The notes under the pieces are model-generated. The model did no database searches, was not told the origin of the DNA, and was given only the letters and a program-made list of their open reading frames with translations. DNA of 8,878 nt from Acidobacteriota bacterium (GTDB taxonomy: Bacteria; Acidobacteriota; JAAYUB01; JAMOQF01), in contig JALULU010000224.1 in NCBI GenBank assembly GCA_027040585.1, positions 1-8,878 of the forward strand. The letters run 5' to 3'. A program made the position numbers and the translations under genes. This document shows, one piece after another, positions 1 through 6,285 of the stretch (positions are counted from its first letter, which is position 1; the number at the start of each line of letters is the position of its first letter).

Positions 1-486
1 AACTGACCTTCTTCTGTTTTTTAGTCTAAAGCAAACCAAATTGTTTTCAAGGGGATTTGCTCTTATTACAAGGTAGCTTCCATTGTCTTTAATATTAAAT
101 GCTATTCCTGCCCCCTGATCAATTTTGCCGCTTATTGCTTTAAATTTCACTGAGATTTTTCCATTTGTAAAATTTTTAACCTTTGTGAAAATTGTAAGTG
201 GGAATCTCCTGTAGTATTTTATACCATTAAAAAATTTGCTGGAACTTTTTCCAAAAAGTTTTTTAGAATTTTCTTTTGCGTTTTTAGAAAGTGTCCCATC
301 AACCCATTTTCTACCATCTACAACGTAAACGGTATTGTTTCCGTCTTTCTGAAGGTGCCAGGCACCAACAATTGGCAAAAAATTTATATTGTCTTTGTTC
401 TCAAAATTTTCAAAAAGATTTGAAAATGCAAAAATAAAAGAAAAAAACATAAAAAATACAACAATATAACCTAAATTTTTTCTCAT
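1..486 (-). CDS. Secreted lectin/glucanase-fold (DUF1080/LamG-like) protein, 3' end cut off by window edge
   Basis: The visible part is 162 codons, open from an ATG at 486-484 to the window edge with no stop, so the gene is truncated on the left. A GGAGAA ribosome binding site (491-496) precedes the ATG by four bases. Residues 1-22 form a signal peptide: MRKN followed by a Phe/Val/Ile-rich core ending near AFS. The mature part has a GAWHL stretch (about 41-45), VDGRKW (55-60), then a beta-rich stretch with KISVKFKAISGKIDQGAGIA and YLVIRANPLENN. The SVxFK...SGxxDQGAGI...YLxIRANxLENN pattern is what I recall from concanavalin-A-like proteins related to the 3-keto-disaccharide hydrolase/DUF1080 family. 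These are usually exported carbohydrate-binding or hydrolytic proteins of about 200-250 residues. Substrate cannot be inferred. It is divergent from mgtE and has its own promoter. Confidence 0.85.
   Translation of the reverse strand, partial: MRKNLGYIVVFFMFFSFIFAFSNLFENFENKDNINFLPIVGAWHLQKDGNNTVYVVDGRKWVDGTLSKNAKENSKKLFGKSSSKFFNGIKYYRRFPLTIFTKVKNFTNGKISVKFKAISGKIDQGAGIAFNIKDNGSYLVIRANPLENNLVCFRLKNRRRSV
354..366 (+). repeat. Palindromic repeat GGTGCCAGGCACC, inside a coding region
   Basis: A complete 13-base palindrome with a single unpaired central base (GGTGCC-A-GGCACC). It is the only copy inside a gene. On the minus strand it is read in frame as Gly-Ala-Trp-His in the secreted lectin-fold protein. 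Confidence 0.8.
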
Positions 487-519
487 GAGATTCTCCTTTT
501 TAAAGTTTTTTAAAACAAA

Positions 520-548
520 ATTATATGGGATAAAAAAATTTTATTCAA
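520..548 (-). promoter_or_regulatory. Sigma-70-type promoter for the minus-strand secreted protein gene
   Basis: Reading the minus strand there is a -35 box TTGAAT (548-543), a 17-base spacer and a perfect -10 box TATAAT (525-520). Transcription would start near 513, leaving a leader of about 26 bases before the ATG at 486, with the GGAGAA ribosome binding site inside it. This is the best promoter in the window. A repeat copy (556-566) ends eight bases upstream of the -35 box, centred near -49, where an activator or repressor could act. Confidence 0.75.
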
Positions 549-555
549 CCTAAGT

Positions 556-566
556 GGTGCCAGGCA
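556..566 (+). repeat. GGTGCCAGGCA repeat copy
   Basis: Exact 11-base consensus copy, located just upstream of the -35 box of the minus-strand promoter at 520-548. Flanks are AT-rich and unrelated to those of other copies beyond a few bases. Confidence 0.75.
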
Positions 567-579
567 GTGAAAATAAATT

Positions 580-590
580 GGTGTCAGGCA
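580..590 (+). repeat. GGTGTCAGGCA variant repeat copy
   Basis: One base differs from consensus (C to T at position 5). It lies 24 bases after the preceding copy in the same orientation, with the A-rich spacer GAAAATAAATT between them; a similar A-rich string occurs again at 709-720 after another copy. Confidence 0.65.
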
Positions 591-621
591 TGAATTTTTT
601 TAGATGTAAACTTAATTTAAT

Positions 622-634
622 AGTGCCTGGCACT
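622..634 (-). repeat. AGTGCCAGGCACT repeat copy, full palindrome
   Basis: The plus strand reads AGTGCCTGGCACT, a 13-base palindrome around one central base. The central base puts it in the opposite orientation to its neighbours at 556, 580 and 692. Confidence 0.75.
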
Positions 635-691
635 AAATTTTTGGTGGTGAGATATGTGTGTGGCGCAAGAATTAATTTAAATGATTTAAAT

Positions 692-703
692 GGTGCCAGG
701 CAC
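692..703 (+). repeat. GGTGCCAGGCAC repeat copy
   Basis: Exact consensus extended by one further palindromic base (C703). Last recognisable complete copy before mgtE. Confidence 0.75.
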
Positions 704-849
704 TTTTTTGAAAATAAATTGATTTATTTTTTTGGTTGGGGGTGGTAAAATTATCACTGGTTTTGTGCCTGTTATTTTGGTGTGTATTTTTTGCATATCT
801 TTTTTAAGTCCTGAGTTTTAGTATATGGATCAAGGAGGAGGTGATAATG

Positions 850-2235
850 ATGGGAAATGAGGAAGCTTTTGGAACTGTTGTGAAACTTGATTTACATAAA
901 ATTAGAGAGTTGATAAAAAATAAAAATTGGAGAGAGCTTAAAACAATCTTTTCAGTATTATATCCATCAGATATTGCTGAGTTGCTTTCTGAACTTGAGA
1001 TCGAAGAATGTATTATAATTTTAAGACTTTTGCCACCTGATCTTCAATCTGAAGTGTTTTCAGAGGTTGATACTGATCAACAGGAAGAAATTTTAAAGAA
1101 TCTTACCAATGAAAATATAAAAACCATCATAAATGAACTTGATCCAGACGATAGAACTGAATTATTTGAAGAGATGCCCTCTGATGTGACAAGGAAACTT
1201 ATAAACTTGCTTTCTCCTGAAGAGAGAAGGGAAGCTCTTCAGCTTTTAGGTTACCCTGAGGATAGCGTCGGAAGGTTAATGACCCCTGAATACCTTGCTA
1301 TAAACGCACATTGGACTATAGAAAAGGCTATGGAGCACATAAGGGAGTATGGAAAGGATGCTGAGACCATTGATATTGTCTATGTTGTAGATAAAGATTG
1401 GCATCTTTTAGACGATATACCCATAAGAAGACTCATTTTAGCAAATCCCAAAGATAAAGTTGAATCCATTATGGATAGACACTACGTTTCAATAACTGCA
1501 ACATCCGACCAGGAGGAGGCAATAAAACTTTTTGAAAAATATAATTTGCTTGCGTTACCTGTTACTGATGAGGATGGACATTTACTTGGAATTGTCACAG
1601 TTGACGATATCATTGATACCTTAAGGGAAGAGCAGACAGAAGATTTTACTAAATTTTCAGCCATTGAGGCAGATCCCATTGGTCTTGATTTTATAACAAA
1701 TATAAAAGATGTCCCCATTACCAAGTTGTTCCGAGCAAGAATAACATGGCTTATAGCACTTCTTTTTATGGATTTAATAACAGGTGGAATTATTCAAGGG
1801 TTTGAGGCTATGATTGCAAAATATGTTGTGCTTATAACATTTCTTCCAGTACTTGTGGATACAGCGGGAAATGCAGGTTCACAGTCAGCTACCCTTGTGA
1901 TAAGGGCACTTGCTCTTGGAACTGTTAAGGTAAGGGATTGGCTTTTCCTTCTTGGTAGAGAACTACTTGTTGGGGGTCTTTTAGGCCTTGCCATGGGAGC
2001 AGGTATTTCCATTATGGGATTTTATAGAAGTAAAAGTGTGCTAATTATGGAAGTTGTTGTTGTAGCAATGATAGTAAATGTTGTAATTGGAAGTTTAATT
2101 GGAGTAATTTTACCTTTTATTTTTACAAAGATAAAAAAGGACCCAGCTACAGCGAGCACTCCTTTAATAACAACTCTGGCAGATATTGTAGGTACAGGTG
2201 TTTTTCTATCAATTGCCTATATTATGCTTGGTTAG
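850..2235 (+). CDS. mgtE: Magnesium transporter MgtE
   Basis: Inner-membrane Mg2+ channel/transporter of 461 residues, close to the usual 450. Residues about 15-135 form the helical Leu/Glu-rich N domain. Two CBS domains follow (about 136-262, with LMTPEYLAI and LPVTDEDGHLLGIVTVDDII), then a linking plug helix and five hydrophobic helices from about 300. The transmembrane region carries the hallmark DTAGNAGSQ (337-345) and a late DPATAS...TTLADIVG segment with the pore Asp near 445. In the known family the cytosolic domains close the pore when Mg2+ is high. A perfect Shine-Dalgarno sequence AGGAGGTGAT (836-845) overlaps an in-frame GTG at 841, so that GTG cannot be the start. ATG 850 is best spaced (ATG 847 is possible). 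It appears to be transcribed alone or with the next gene, 99 bases away. Confidence 0.96.
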   Translation: MGNEEAFGTVVKLDLHKIRELIKNKNWRELKTIFSVLYPSDIAELLSELEIEECIIILRLLPPDLQSEVFSEVDTDQQEEILKNLTNENIKTIINELDPDDRTELFEEMPSDVTRKLINLLSPEERREALQLLGYPEDSVGRLMTPEYLAINAHWTIEKAMEHIREYGKDAETIDIVYVVDKDWHLLDDIPIRRLILANPKDKVESIMDRHYVSITATSDQEEAIKLFEKYNLLALPVTDEDGHLLGIVTVDDIIDTLREEQTEDFTKFSAIEADPIGLDFITNIKDVPITKLFRARITWLIALLFMDLITGGIIQGFEAMIAKYVVLITFLPVLVDTAGNAGSQSATLVIRALALGTVKVRDWLFLLGRELLVGGLLGLAMGAGISIMGFYRSKSVLIMEVVVVAMIVNVVIGSLIGVILPFIFTKIKKDPATASTPLITTLADIVGTGVFLSIAYIMLG

Positions 2236-2334
2236 TAAGTTTTTGATATATTCAATTTTTCATTTTTTTAAAAAAATCTTTTAGAATTGACCAAAATGTG
2301 ATATCATTAACATAAGAATTTAGAGGTGTTTTTT

Positions 2335-3825
2335 ATGAAAATACTTTTTGTATATCCTGAATATTCACAAACTTTTTGGAGCTTTAAATATGCTCTGAAA
2401 TTTATTTTTAAAAAAGCCGCCCATCCACCACTTGGAATTTTAACTGTCGCAGCAATGCTTCCAGAGAGTTGGGAAAAGAAATTGGTGGATATGAATGTGG
2501 AAAAATTAAAAGAAAAGCATATAAAATGGGCAGATTATGTTTTTATAAGTGCTATGACTGTACAGCGGGAAAGCGCAAATAAAGTTATAACATTATGTAA
2601 AAGACTTAATAGAAAAATTGTTGCAGGGGGACCACTTTTCACAGAATTTTTTGAAGAATTTAAAGATGTGGATCATTTTGTTCTAAATGAGGCAGAAATA
2701 ACGTTACCGCTATTTTTAAAGGATATTGAGAATGGTTGTCCGAAACATATATATAAGACAAATCAATTTCCAGATATTTCAAATACTCCTGTTCCAATGT
2801 ATGAACTAATAGATATGAAAAAATATGCTCTAATGGATGTCCAATATTCGAGAGGTTGTCCCTTTAACTGTGATTTTTGTGATGTCACAGCACTTTTTGG
2901 AAGGAAGGTCAGAACTAAAACAAAGGAGCAAATATTATCTGAACTTGACAATCTCTATAAACTTGGTTGGAGAGGCAGTGTTTTATTTGTGGATGACAAT
3001 TTTATTGGGAATAAGTCAAAATTAAAAAGAGATATTTTACCTGCAATTATTGATTGGATGAGAAAACATAGATATCCATTTATGTTTTCAACTGAGGCTT
3101 CTATAAATTTAGCAGATGATGAGGAATTGATGGAAATGATGGTTGATGCTGGTTTTGACTCGGTATTTGTGGGAATAGAAACGCCTGAAGAAAATTCCCT
3201 TGCTGAATGCAGCAAATTTCAAAATAAAAATAGGGATTTGGTGAAATCAGTTGAGAAAATTCAAAAGTTTGGATTAAATGTAACTGGTGGATTTATAGTT
3301 GGATTTGACAACGATCCCCCAAATATCTTCCAAAAACAGGTTGATTTTATCAAAAACAGTAGAATTGTTGTGGCAATGGTTGGTCTTTTAAATGCACCTA
3401 AAAATACGAGACTATATAAAAGACTTATGGAAGAACATAGGTTACTTAAGGAAATTTCAGGAAACAACACCGACTTTTCTACAAATTTTATACCAAAAAT
3501 GGACTATAATAAATTAATTGATGGCTATAAATGGTTGATAGATCAATTGTATTCAATTGGTCCTTATTATGAAAGGGTTCTTTCCTTTTTGAAAGAATAT
3601 AATCCACCTAAAAAGCCTCGTTTTCATTTTGGGTTTTTAAAATTTCATCTTGGATATTTGCTTGCTTTTTTTAAATCCATATGGGTTCTTGGTATAAAAG
3701 AGCGTGGAAGAAAGTATTTTTGGAAACTCTTTTTTTGGTCTTTCTTTAAAAGTCCAAAAAAGTTTGCCATGGCAATTACTTATGCTATTTATGGCTATCA
3801 TTTTAGAAAGACATTTAAATTGTAG
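2335..3825 (+). CDS. B12-binding-domain radical SAM protein with DUF4070-like C-terminus
   Basis: Predicted cytosolic or membrane-associated Fe-S enzyme of 496 residues. The N-terminal part (about 1-140) looks like a cobalamin-binding Rossmann domain: MKILFVYP start, PPLG near 31-34, then alternating strands and IVAGGPLF. The radical SAM core follows, with the 4Fe-4S signature RGCPFNCDFC (Cys 175, 179, 182), the FVDDNFIGN strand and GFDSVFVGIETPEE. The C-terminal part (NFIPKM...GYKWLIDQLYS...YERV) matches what I know of the DUF4070 tail, and the last 80 residues are rich in Phe/Trp/Lys, suggesting membrane contact. Relatives with this layout include hopanoid methylases and many uncharacterised enzymes; the substrate is unknown. 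The start is ATG 2335, because the upstream in-frame GTG (2326) is part of the AGAGGTG ribosome binding site. A weak promoter (TTGACC 2287-2292) is possible. Confidence 0.9.
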   Translation: MKILFVYPEYSQTFWSFKYALKFIFKKAAHPPLGILTVAAMLPESWEKKLVDMNVEKLKEKHIKWADYVFISAMTVQRESANKVITLCKRLNRKIVAGGPLFTEFFEEFKDVDHFVLNEAEITLPLFLKDIENGCPKHIYKTNQFPDISNTPVPMYELIDMKKYALMDVQYSRGCPFNCDFCDVTALFGRKVRTKTKEQILSELDNLYKLGWRGSVLFVDDNFIGNKSKLKRDILPAIIDWMRKHRYPFMFSTEASINLADDEELMEMMVDAGFDSVFVGIETPEENSLAECSKFQNKNRDLVKSVEKIQKFGLNVTGGFIVGFDNDPPNIFQKQVDFIKNSRIVVAMVGLLNAPKNTRLYKRLMEEHRLLKEISGNNTDFSTNFIPKMDYNKLIDGYKWLIDQLYSIGPYYERVLSFLKEYNPPKKPRFHFGFLKFHLGYLLAFFKSIWVLGIKERGRKYFWKLFFWSFFKSPKKFAMAITYAIYGYHFRKTFKL

Positions 3826-3865
3826 AACGTTTTTTTCACTATCCCCAATATTTTGCCTTTAATTA

Positions 3866-3903
3866 TTTAAGTATTTCCATTTTCACTTTTTTATACTTAA
3901 GTA
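3866..3903. promoter_or_regulatory. Inverted repeat and CTTAAG palindrome upstream of the CGGC gene
   Basis: TTAAGTAT (3867-3874) is the reverse complement of ATACTTAA (3893-3900), with 18 bases between. The right arm is also part of a self-contained 10-base palindrome, TACTTAAGTA (3894-3903). It lies about 48 bases before the CGGC start codon. It may be an operator or a weak AT-only hairpin ending the radical SAM transcript. No T-tract follows, so I favour an operator, with low certainty. Confidence 0.3.
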
Positions 3904-3950
3904 GATGTATTAAAATTAGAAGTAATTTAAAAATATTGGAGGGAATAGCT

Positions 3951-4397
3951 ATGTCTAAAAAAGTAAAAATTGGAATCATTATCTGCGATAGGTATAAAAA
4001 TTGTGCAGGTGGAAAATGTTTTAGATCCCTTTGGAATAGAGAAGGTGCATTTGACATCTATAAAAATATGGATGTTGAAGTGGTGGGATATACTTCCTGT
4101 GGCGGCTGTCCTGGCGGAAATATTGAGTATGCACCTGAAGAAATGGTTAAAAATGGTGCAGAGGTAATACATCTTGCCACAGGTTTTGTAGTTGGCTATC
4201 CACCTTGTCCATATATCGGATATTTTAAAAATTATATTGAAAAAAAGTTTGGGTTAAAAGTTGTGGTTGGTACACATCCCATTCCTCAAAAATACTATGA
4301 CACTCATAAAAAGCTTGGCACGTGGGAAACAACTGAATGGAAAGAATTTATTAAGCCGACTTTATGTGATGAAGACATTAGAAAGGCTTATAATTAA
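3951..4397 (+). CDS. CGGC domain-containing protein (putative metal-binding)
   Basis: Small cytosolic protein of 148 residues with the layout of the CGGC domain (PF08821). The N-terminal strand IGIIICDRYKNCAGGKC carries Cys 12, 18 and 23. The name-giving CGGCPGG has Cys 50 and 53, and GYPPCPY has Cys 86. Cys 139 is near the C-terminus. The clustered Cys and the alternating strand/helix pattern (VEVVGYTSCGG, AEVIHLATG, LKVVVGTHP) suggest a Rossmann-like domain that binds a metal or Fe-S centre; the biochemical role of the family is not established. A GGAGGG ribosome binding site (3938-3943) sits seven bases before ATG 3951, making this the start and not the TTG at 3936 that overlaps it. The UDG gene follows after 52 bases, so co-transcription is plausible. 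Confidence 0.9.
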   Translation: MSKKVKIGIIICDRYKNCAGGKCFRSLWNREGAFDIYKNMDVEVVGYTSCGGCPGGNIEYAPEEMVKNGAEVIHLATGFVVGYPPCPYIGYFKNYIEKKFGLKVVVGTHPIPQKYYDTHKKLGTWETTEWKEFIKPTLCDEDIRKAYN

Positions 4398-4417
4398 ATA
4401 AGGTTATTTTAACTCTT

Positions 4418-4431
4418 TATTCTTAAGAATA
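4418..4431. promoter_or_regulatory. 14-base perfect palindrome upstream of the UDG gene
   Basis: TATTCTTAAGAATA is perfectly self-complementary and ends 18 bases before the UDG start codon. It has the same CTTAAG core as the palindrome before the CGGC gene (3894-3903). Placement in the short CGGC-UDG gap fits an operator or an RNA element affecting UDG translation; chance is possible in such AT-rich DNA. Confidence 0.35.
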
Positions 4432-4449
4432 TTTTATAGATATCAAAAT

Positions 4450-5202
4450 ATGGATATTGAAAAATTAAATAAAAAAATTAGAGAATGTAAAAGATGTCGC
4501 CTTTATAAAACAAGGAAAAATCCTCTTTGTGGTGAAGGAAATTTAAAAGCAAGAATTATGCTGGTTGCTCAGGCACCTGGAGAGGAAGAAGATGAAGAGG
4601 GCAGAATGTTTATTGGCCCATCTGGAAAAATTTTAGATGAACTTTTAAATTATGCAGATGTAAAAAGAGAAGAAATTTATATGACAAATCTCATAAAATG
4701 TATGTTACCAGACTATAGAAAACCCAAACAGGATGAAATTGATACCTGTAGTTATTATTTAGATGAAGAGATTGAATTTATAAATCCAGATGTGGTTGTA
4801 CCTCTTGGGTACTATGCCACTAAATATATTATGCAAAAAAATAATGTTCCTATTCCATCAAAAAAGGAATTTTTCTCAGTTTATTCAAAGCTTTTTTTTG
4901 TAGAAAATAGGAAAATTTTTCCACTGCCTCATCCCGCTTTCCTGTTGTATAAACCTGAATTTAAGAAGGACCTTTTGAAAAAGTATAAAAAGTTAAAAAT
5001 TTTAAATGAAGATTGCAAATGGTATCCAGTGTGTCCAATGAGGTTTTACTATAAAACTGGTAAGTTAGAGAAAAAATGGATAGAACTTTACTGCAAGGGG
5101 GATTGGGAAAGTTGTATCCGTTATCAAATGGAAGAAAATGGGAAATACCATCCAGATTATATGCTACCTGATGGTACGTTAAATAAAAAATTGGCTGATT
5201 AA
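4450..5202 (+). CDS. Family-4-like Fe-S uracil-DNA glycosylase with extra Cys-containing C-terminal domain
   Basis: Predicted base-excision repair enzyme of 250 residues, removing uracil from DNA. Four Cys at 13, 16, 84 and 100 match the spacing of the 4Fe-4S ligands of family-4 (UdgA) enzymes. Motif 1 is VAQAPGEEED (39-48), followed by GRMFIGPSGK. Asn 80 (MTNLIKC) and the HPA motif with His 161 are in the expected places. Two features are unusual. The Glu of the standard GE(A/G)PG motif is Gln 41 here. After residue 185 there is an extension of about 65 residues absent from typical family-4 enzymes of about 190-220 residues; it has Cys 189, 195, 215 and 222 and an HPDYMLPDGTL end. I have a general impression of having seen such a tail in other UDG-like proteins. 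No clear ribosome binding site precedes ATG 4450, so translation may depend on the upstream CGGC gene. Confidence 0.88.
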   Translation: MDIEKLNKKIRECKRCRLYKTRKNPLCGEGNLKARIMLVAQAPGEEEDEEGRMFIGPSGKILDELLNYADVKREEIYMTNLIKCMLPDYRKPKQDEIDTCSYYLDEEIEFINPDVVVPLGYYATKYIMQKNNVPIPSKKEFFSVYSKLFFVENRKIFPLPHPAFLLYKPEFKKDLLKKYKKLKILNEDCKWYPVCPMRFYYKTGKLEKKWIELYCKGDWESCIRYQMEENGKYHPDYMLPDGTLNKKLAD

Positions 5203-5217
5203 GGATTTTTTTAAAAT

Positions 5218-5228
5218 GGTGCCAGGCA
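5218..5228 (+). repeat. GGTGCCAGGCA repeat copy between UDG and crcB
   Basis: Exact consensus copy preceded by AAAAT and followed by an A-run, the same flanks as some copies in the 6189-6426 cluster. It lies 15 bases after the UDG stop codon. Confidence 0.75.
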
Positions 5229-5240
5229 AAAAATTTTCCG

Positions 5241-5275
5241 AATTTCTATAAAATTTCTTAATTTCTATAAAATTT
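5241..5275 (+). repeat. Tandem 16-base direct repeat, period 19, upstream of crcB
   Basis: AATTTCTATAAAATTT occurs at 5241-5256 and again at 5260-5275, separated by CTT, so the period is 19 bases, close to two helical turns. It ends ten bases before the putative crcB -35 box. It could be a pair of regulator sites or simply a small AT-rich duplication. Confidence 0.6.
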
Positions 5276-5285
5276 TCAATTAAAC

Positions 5286-5314
5286 TTGACTTTTTATATT
5301 CTGTAGTTTATCTA
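5286..5314 (+). promoter_or_regulatory. Candidate promoter for crcB-DUF190
   Basis: A good -35 box TTGACT (5286-5291) is followed after 17 bases by a poor -10 match TATCTA (5309-5314); TATATA at 5313-5318 is nearer to consensus but too far. Position, about 35 bases before the crcB start codon, is right. No sequence resembling the conserved fluoride riboswitch is seen in the leader. Confidence 0.35.
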
Positions 5315-5348
5315 TATAAGTTTAATTTAAATAGGTTTAGTTGATATA

Positions 5349-5741
5349 ATGGCAAAAATTCTTTTTATAGCTTTTGGGGGAGCACTTGGGGCACTTCTCA
5401 GGTATTTTATATCGGGGATCCCATATAAATTTACAGATACAGTATTTCCCGTTGGTACCATGGTTGTGAATTTGTTGGGAGCATTTTTAATTGGATTTTT
5501 GTGGGCTTTTTTTGAAAGGGTTATAATACCTGTAAATTATAGTTCTTTTATTTTTATAGGAATTGTTGGGGCTTTTACCACATTTTCAACATTTTGCCTT
5601 GAAACTATGAATTTATTTAGAGATGGTGAGGTAAAACTTGCGCTTTTAAATATCTTTTTAAGTAATCTTTTTGGAATTTTTCTTGTATTAGTTGGGTTTA
5701 TTTCTGCCAAATATGTCTTAATATTTTTAAAAGGGAGGTAG
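5349..5741 (+). CDS. crcB: Fluoride efflux channel CrcB/Fluc
   Basis: Inner-membrane protein of 130 residues, the normal size, with four hydrophobic helices (about 2-22, 34-56, 66-88, 98-125). Family signatures are GGALGALLRY (10-19), GTMVVNLLGAFLIG with the conserved Asn 41, and GAFTTFSTF (74-82) with the Phe residues that line the fluoride path. Known members act as dual-topology dimers that let F- leave the cell. The ribosome binding site before ATG 5349 is weak. The next gene starts four bases after the stop, and its ribosome binding site lies inside the end of crcB, so the two are translated as a unit. A single copy is visible; some bacteria carry two crcB genes that form a heterodimer. 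Confidence 0.95.
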   Translation: MAKILFIAFGGALGALLRYFISGIPYKFTDTVFPVGTMVVNLLGAFLIGFLWAFFERVIIPVNYSSFIFIGIVGAFTTFSTFCLETMNLFRDGEVKLALLNIFLSNLFGIFLVLVGFISAKYVLIFLKGR

Positions 5742-5745
5742 ATAA

Positions 5746-6084
5746 GTGGTTAAATTACCTGAAGACTCGATGCTTTTAAGAATTTTTATAGGTGAAGCTG
5801 ATAGATATAAGGGAAAGCCACTTTATGAAGAGATTATACTTAAGGCAAGGGAATTAAATATGGCAGGGGGAACAGTTTTAAGGGGTATAATGGGCTTTGG
5901 GGCTCATAGCAGGTTACACACTGCAAAGATTTTAAGATTGTCTGAAGATTTACCAATTGTTGTTGAGATTGTTGATACTGAAGAAAAAATAAATCAGCTA
6001 CTGCCATTTTTAGATGAGGTGGTTGAAGAGGGATTGATAACCCTTGAGAAAATGAAAGTCATTAAATATAGACACAAAGAATAA
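5746..6084 (+). CDS. DUF190 family protein (crcB partner, PII-like fold)
   Basis: Cytosolic protein of 112 residues with the conserved features of DUF190 (PF02641): LRIFIGEADRYKGKPLYEEI at the start, AGGTVLRGIMGFG (40-52) in the middle, and the VVEIVDTEEKINQLLPFLDE helix. The fold is ferredoxin/PII-like and the family is very often next to crcB, as here, which suggests sensing or regulation of fluoride export, although no direct role is proven. It starts with GTG 5746, six bases after a GGGAGGT ribosome binding site (5733-5739) located inside the crcB 3' end. No other start in this frame is as well placed. Confidence 0.93.
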   Translation: MVKLPEDSMLLRIFIGEADRYKGKPLYEEIILKARELNMAGGTVLRGIMGFGAHSRLHTAKILRLSEDLPIVVEIVDTEEKINQLLPFLDEVVEEGLITLEKMKVIKYRHKE

Positions 6085-6106
6085 GAGTTTTTTTGGTTTA
6101 AACTCT
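6084..6106 (+). terminator. Weak hairpin after the crcB-DUF190 operon
   Basis: AGAGTTT (6084-6090) pairs with AAACTCT (6100-6106) around a nine-base loop, directly overlapping the DUF190 stop codon. The stem is AT-rich and the nearest T-tract (ATTTTTT, 6114-6120) is several bases away, so termination would be inefficient. Confidence 0.3.
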
Positions 6107-6188
6107 AACTTCATATTTTTTAAGTAATAAATAGTCTTAATTTTTCAATTGAGTTTATCCTTTTTTTTATGCAATTTTTTATCGTAGA

Positions 6189-6199
6189 TGTCTGACCCC
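6189..6199 (-). repeat. Divergent repeat copy GGGGTCAGACA
   Basis: On the minus strand this reads GGGGTCAGACA, two bases away from the GGTGTCAGGCA variant at 580-590. Orientation and its position ten bases from the next copy (6208-6218) support membership in the same family. I recall similar GGGGTCAGACA strings as interspersed motifs in other bacterial genomes. Confidence 0.55.
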
Positions 6200-6207
6200 A
6201 AATTTTT

Positions 6208-6218
6208 TGACTGGCACC
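6208..6218 (-). repeat. GGTGCCAGTCA variant repeat copy
   Basis: One base differs from the consensus (G to T near the 3' end). Part of the same-orientation cluster. Confidence 0.65.
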
Positions 6219-6274
6219 TGAAAAATAAACACCCGACACAGTTTTAATTCTAGTAAAAAATCCAACCAAAATCA

Positions 6275-6285
6275 TGCCTGGCACC
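6275..6285 (-). repeat. GGTGCCAGGCA repeat copy
   Basis: Exact consensus on the minus strand, preceded there by AAAAAT. Starts 67 bases after the previous copy. Confidence 0.78.

Larger units (their letters stand above)
487..849. other. Intergenic region with repeats between the divergent secreted-protein gene and mgtE
   Basis: This gap of 363 bases holds the minus-strand promoter (520-548), four near-palindromic repeat copies (556-703) and, before mgtE, a G-rich stretch GGTTGGGGGTGG (734-745) with a half-copy of the repeat, GTGCCTG (765-771). A 64-codon plus-strand open frame crosses the repeats at 554-748. I judge it non-coding because its codons are dictated by the repeats and AT-rich filler and it has no ribosome binding site. 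I found no convincing -35/-10 pair for mgtE and no riboswitch-like GC-rich stem, in particular nothing resembling an M-box Mg2+ sensor. Confidence 0.7.

Noticed and set aside
554..748. 64-codon plus-strand open frame across the left repeat region
   Set aside because: It has no ribosome binding site, its residues are set by repeat units and AT-rich filler, and it contains no recognisable domain.
487..849. M-box Mg2+ riboswitch upstream of mgtE
   Set aside because: The leader lacks GC-rich conserved stems; it is AT-rich with repeats and G-tracts, and no terminator hairpin precedes the start codon.
1482..2012. Minus-strand open frames inside mgtE
   Set aside because: They are antisense shadows of a well-recognised gene, without ribosome binding sites or domains.
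2263..2276. T7A7 tract after mgtE as an intrinsic terminator
   Set aside because: It is self-complementary with no loop and no GC pairs, so a stable RNA hairpin is unlikely.
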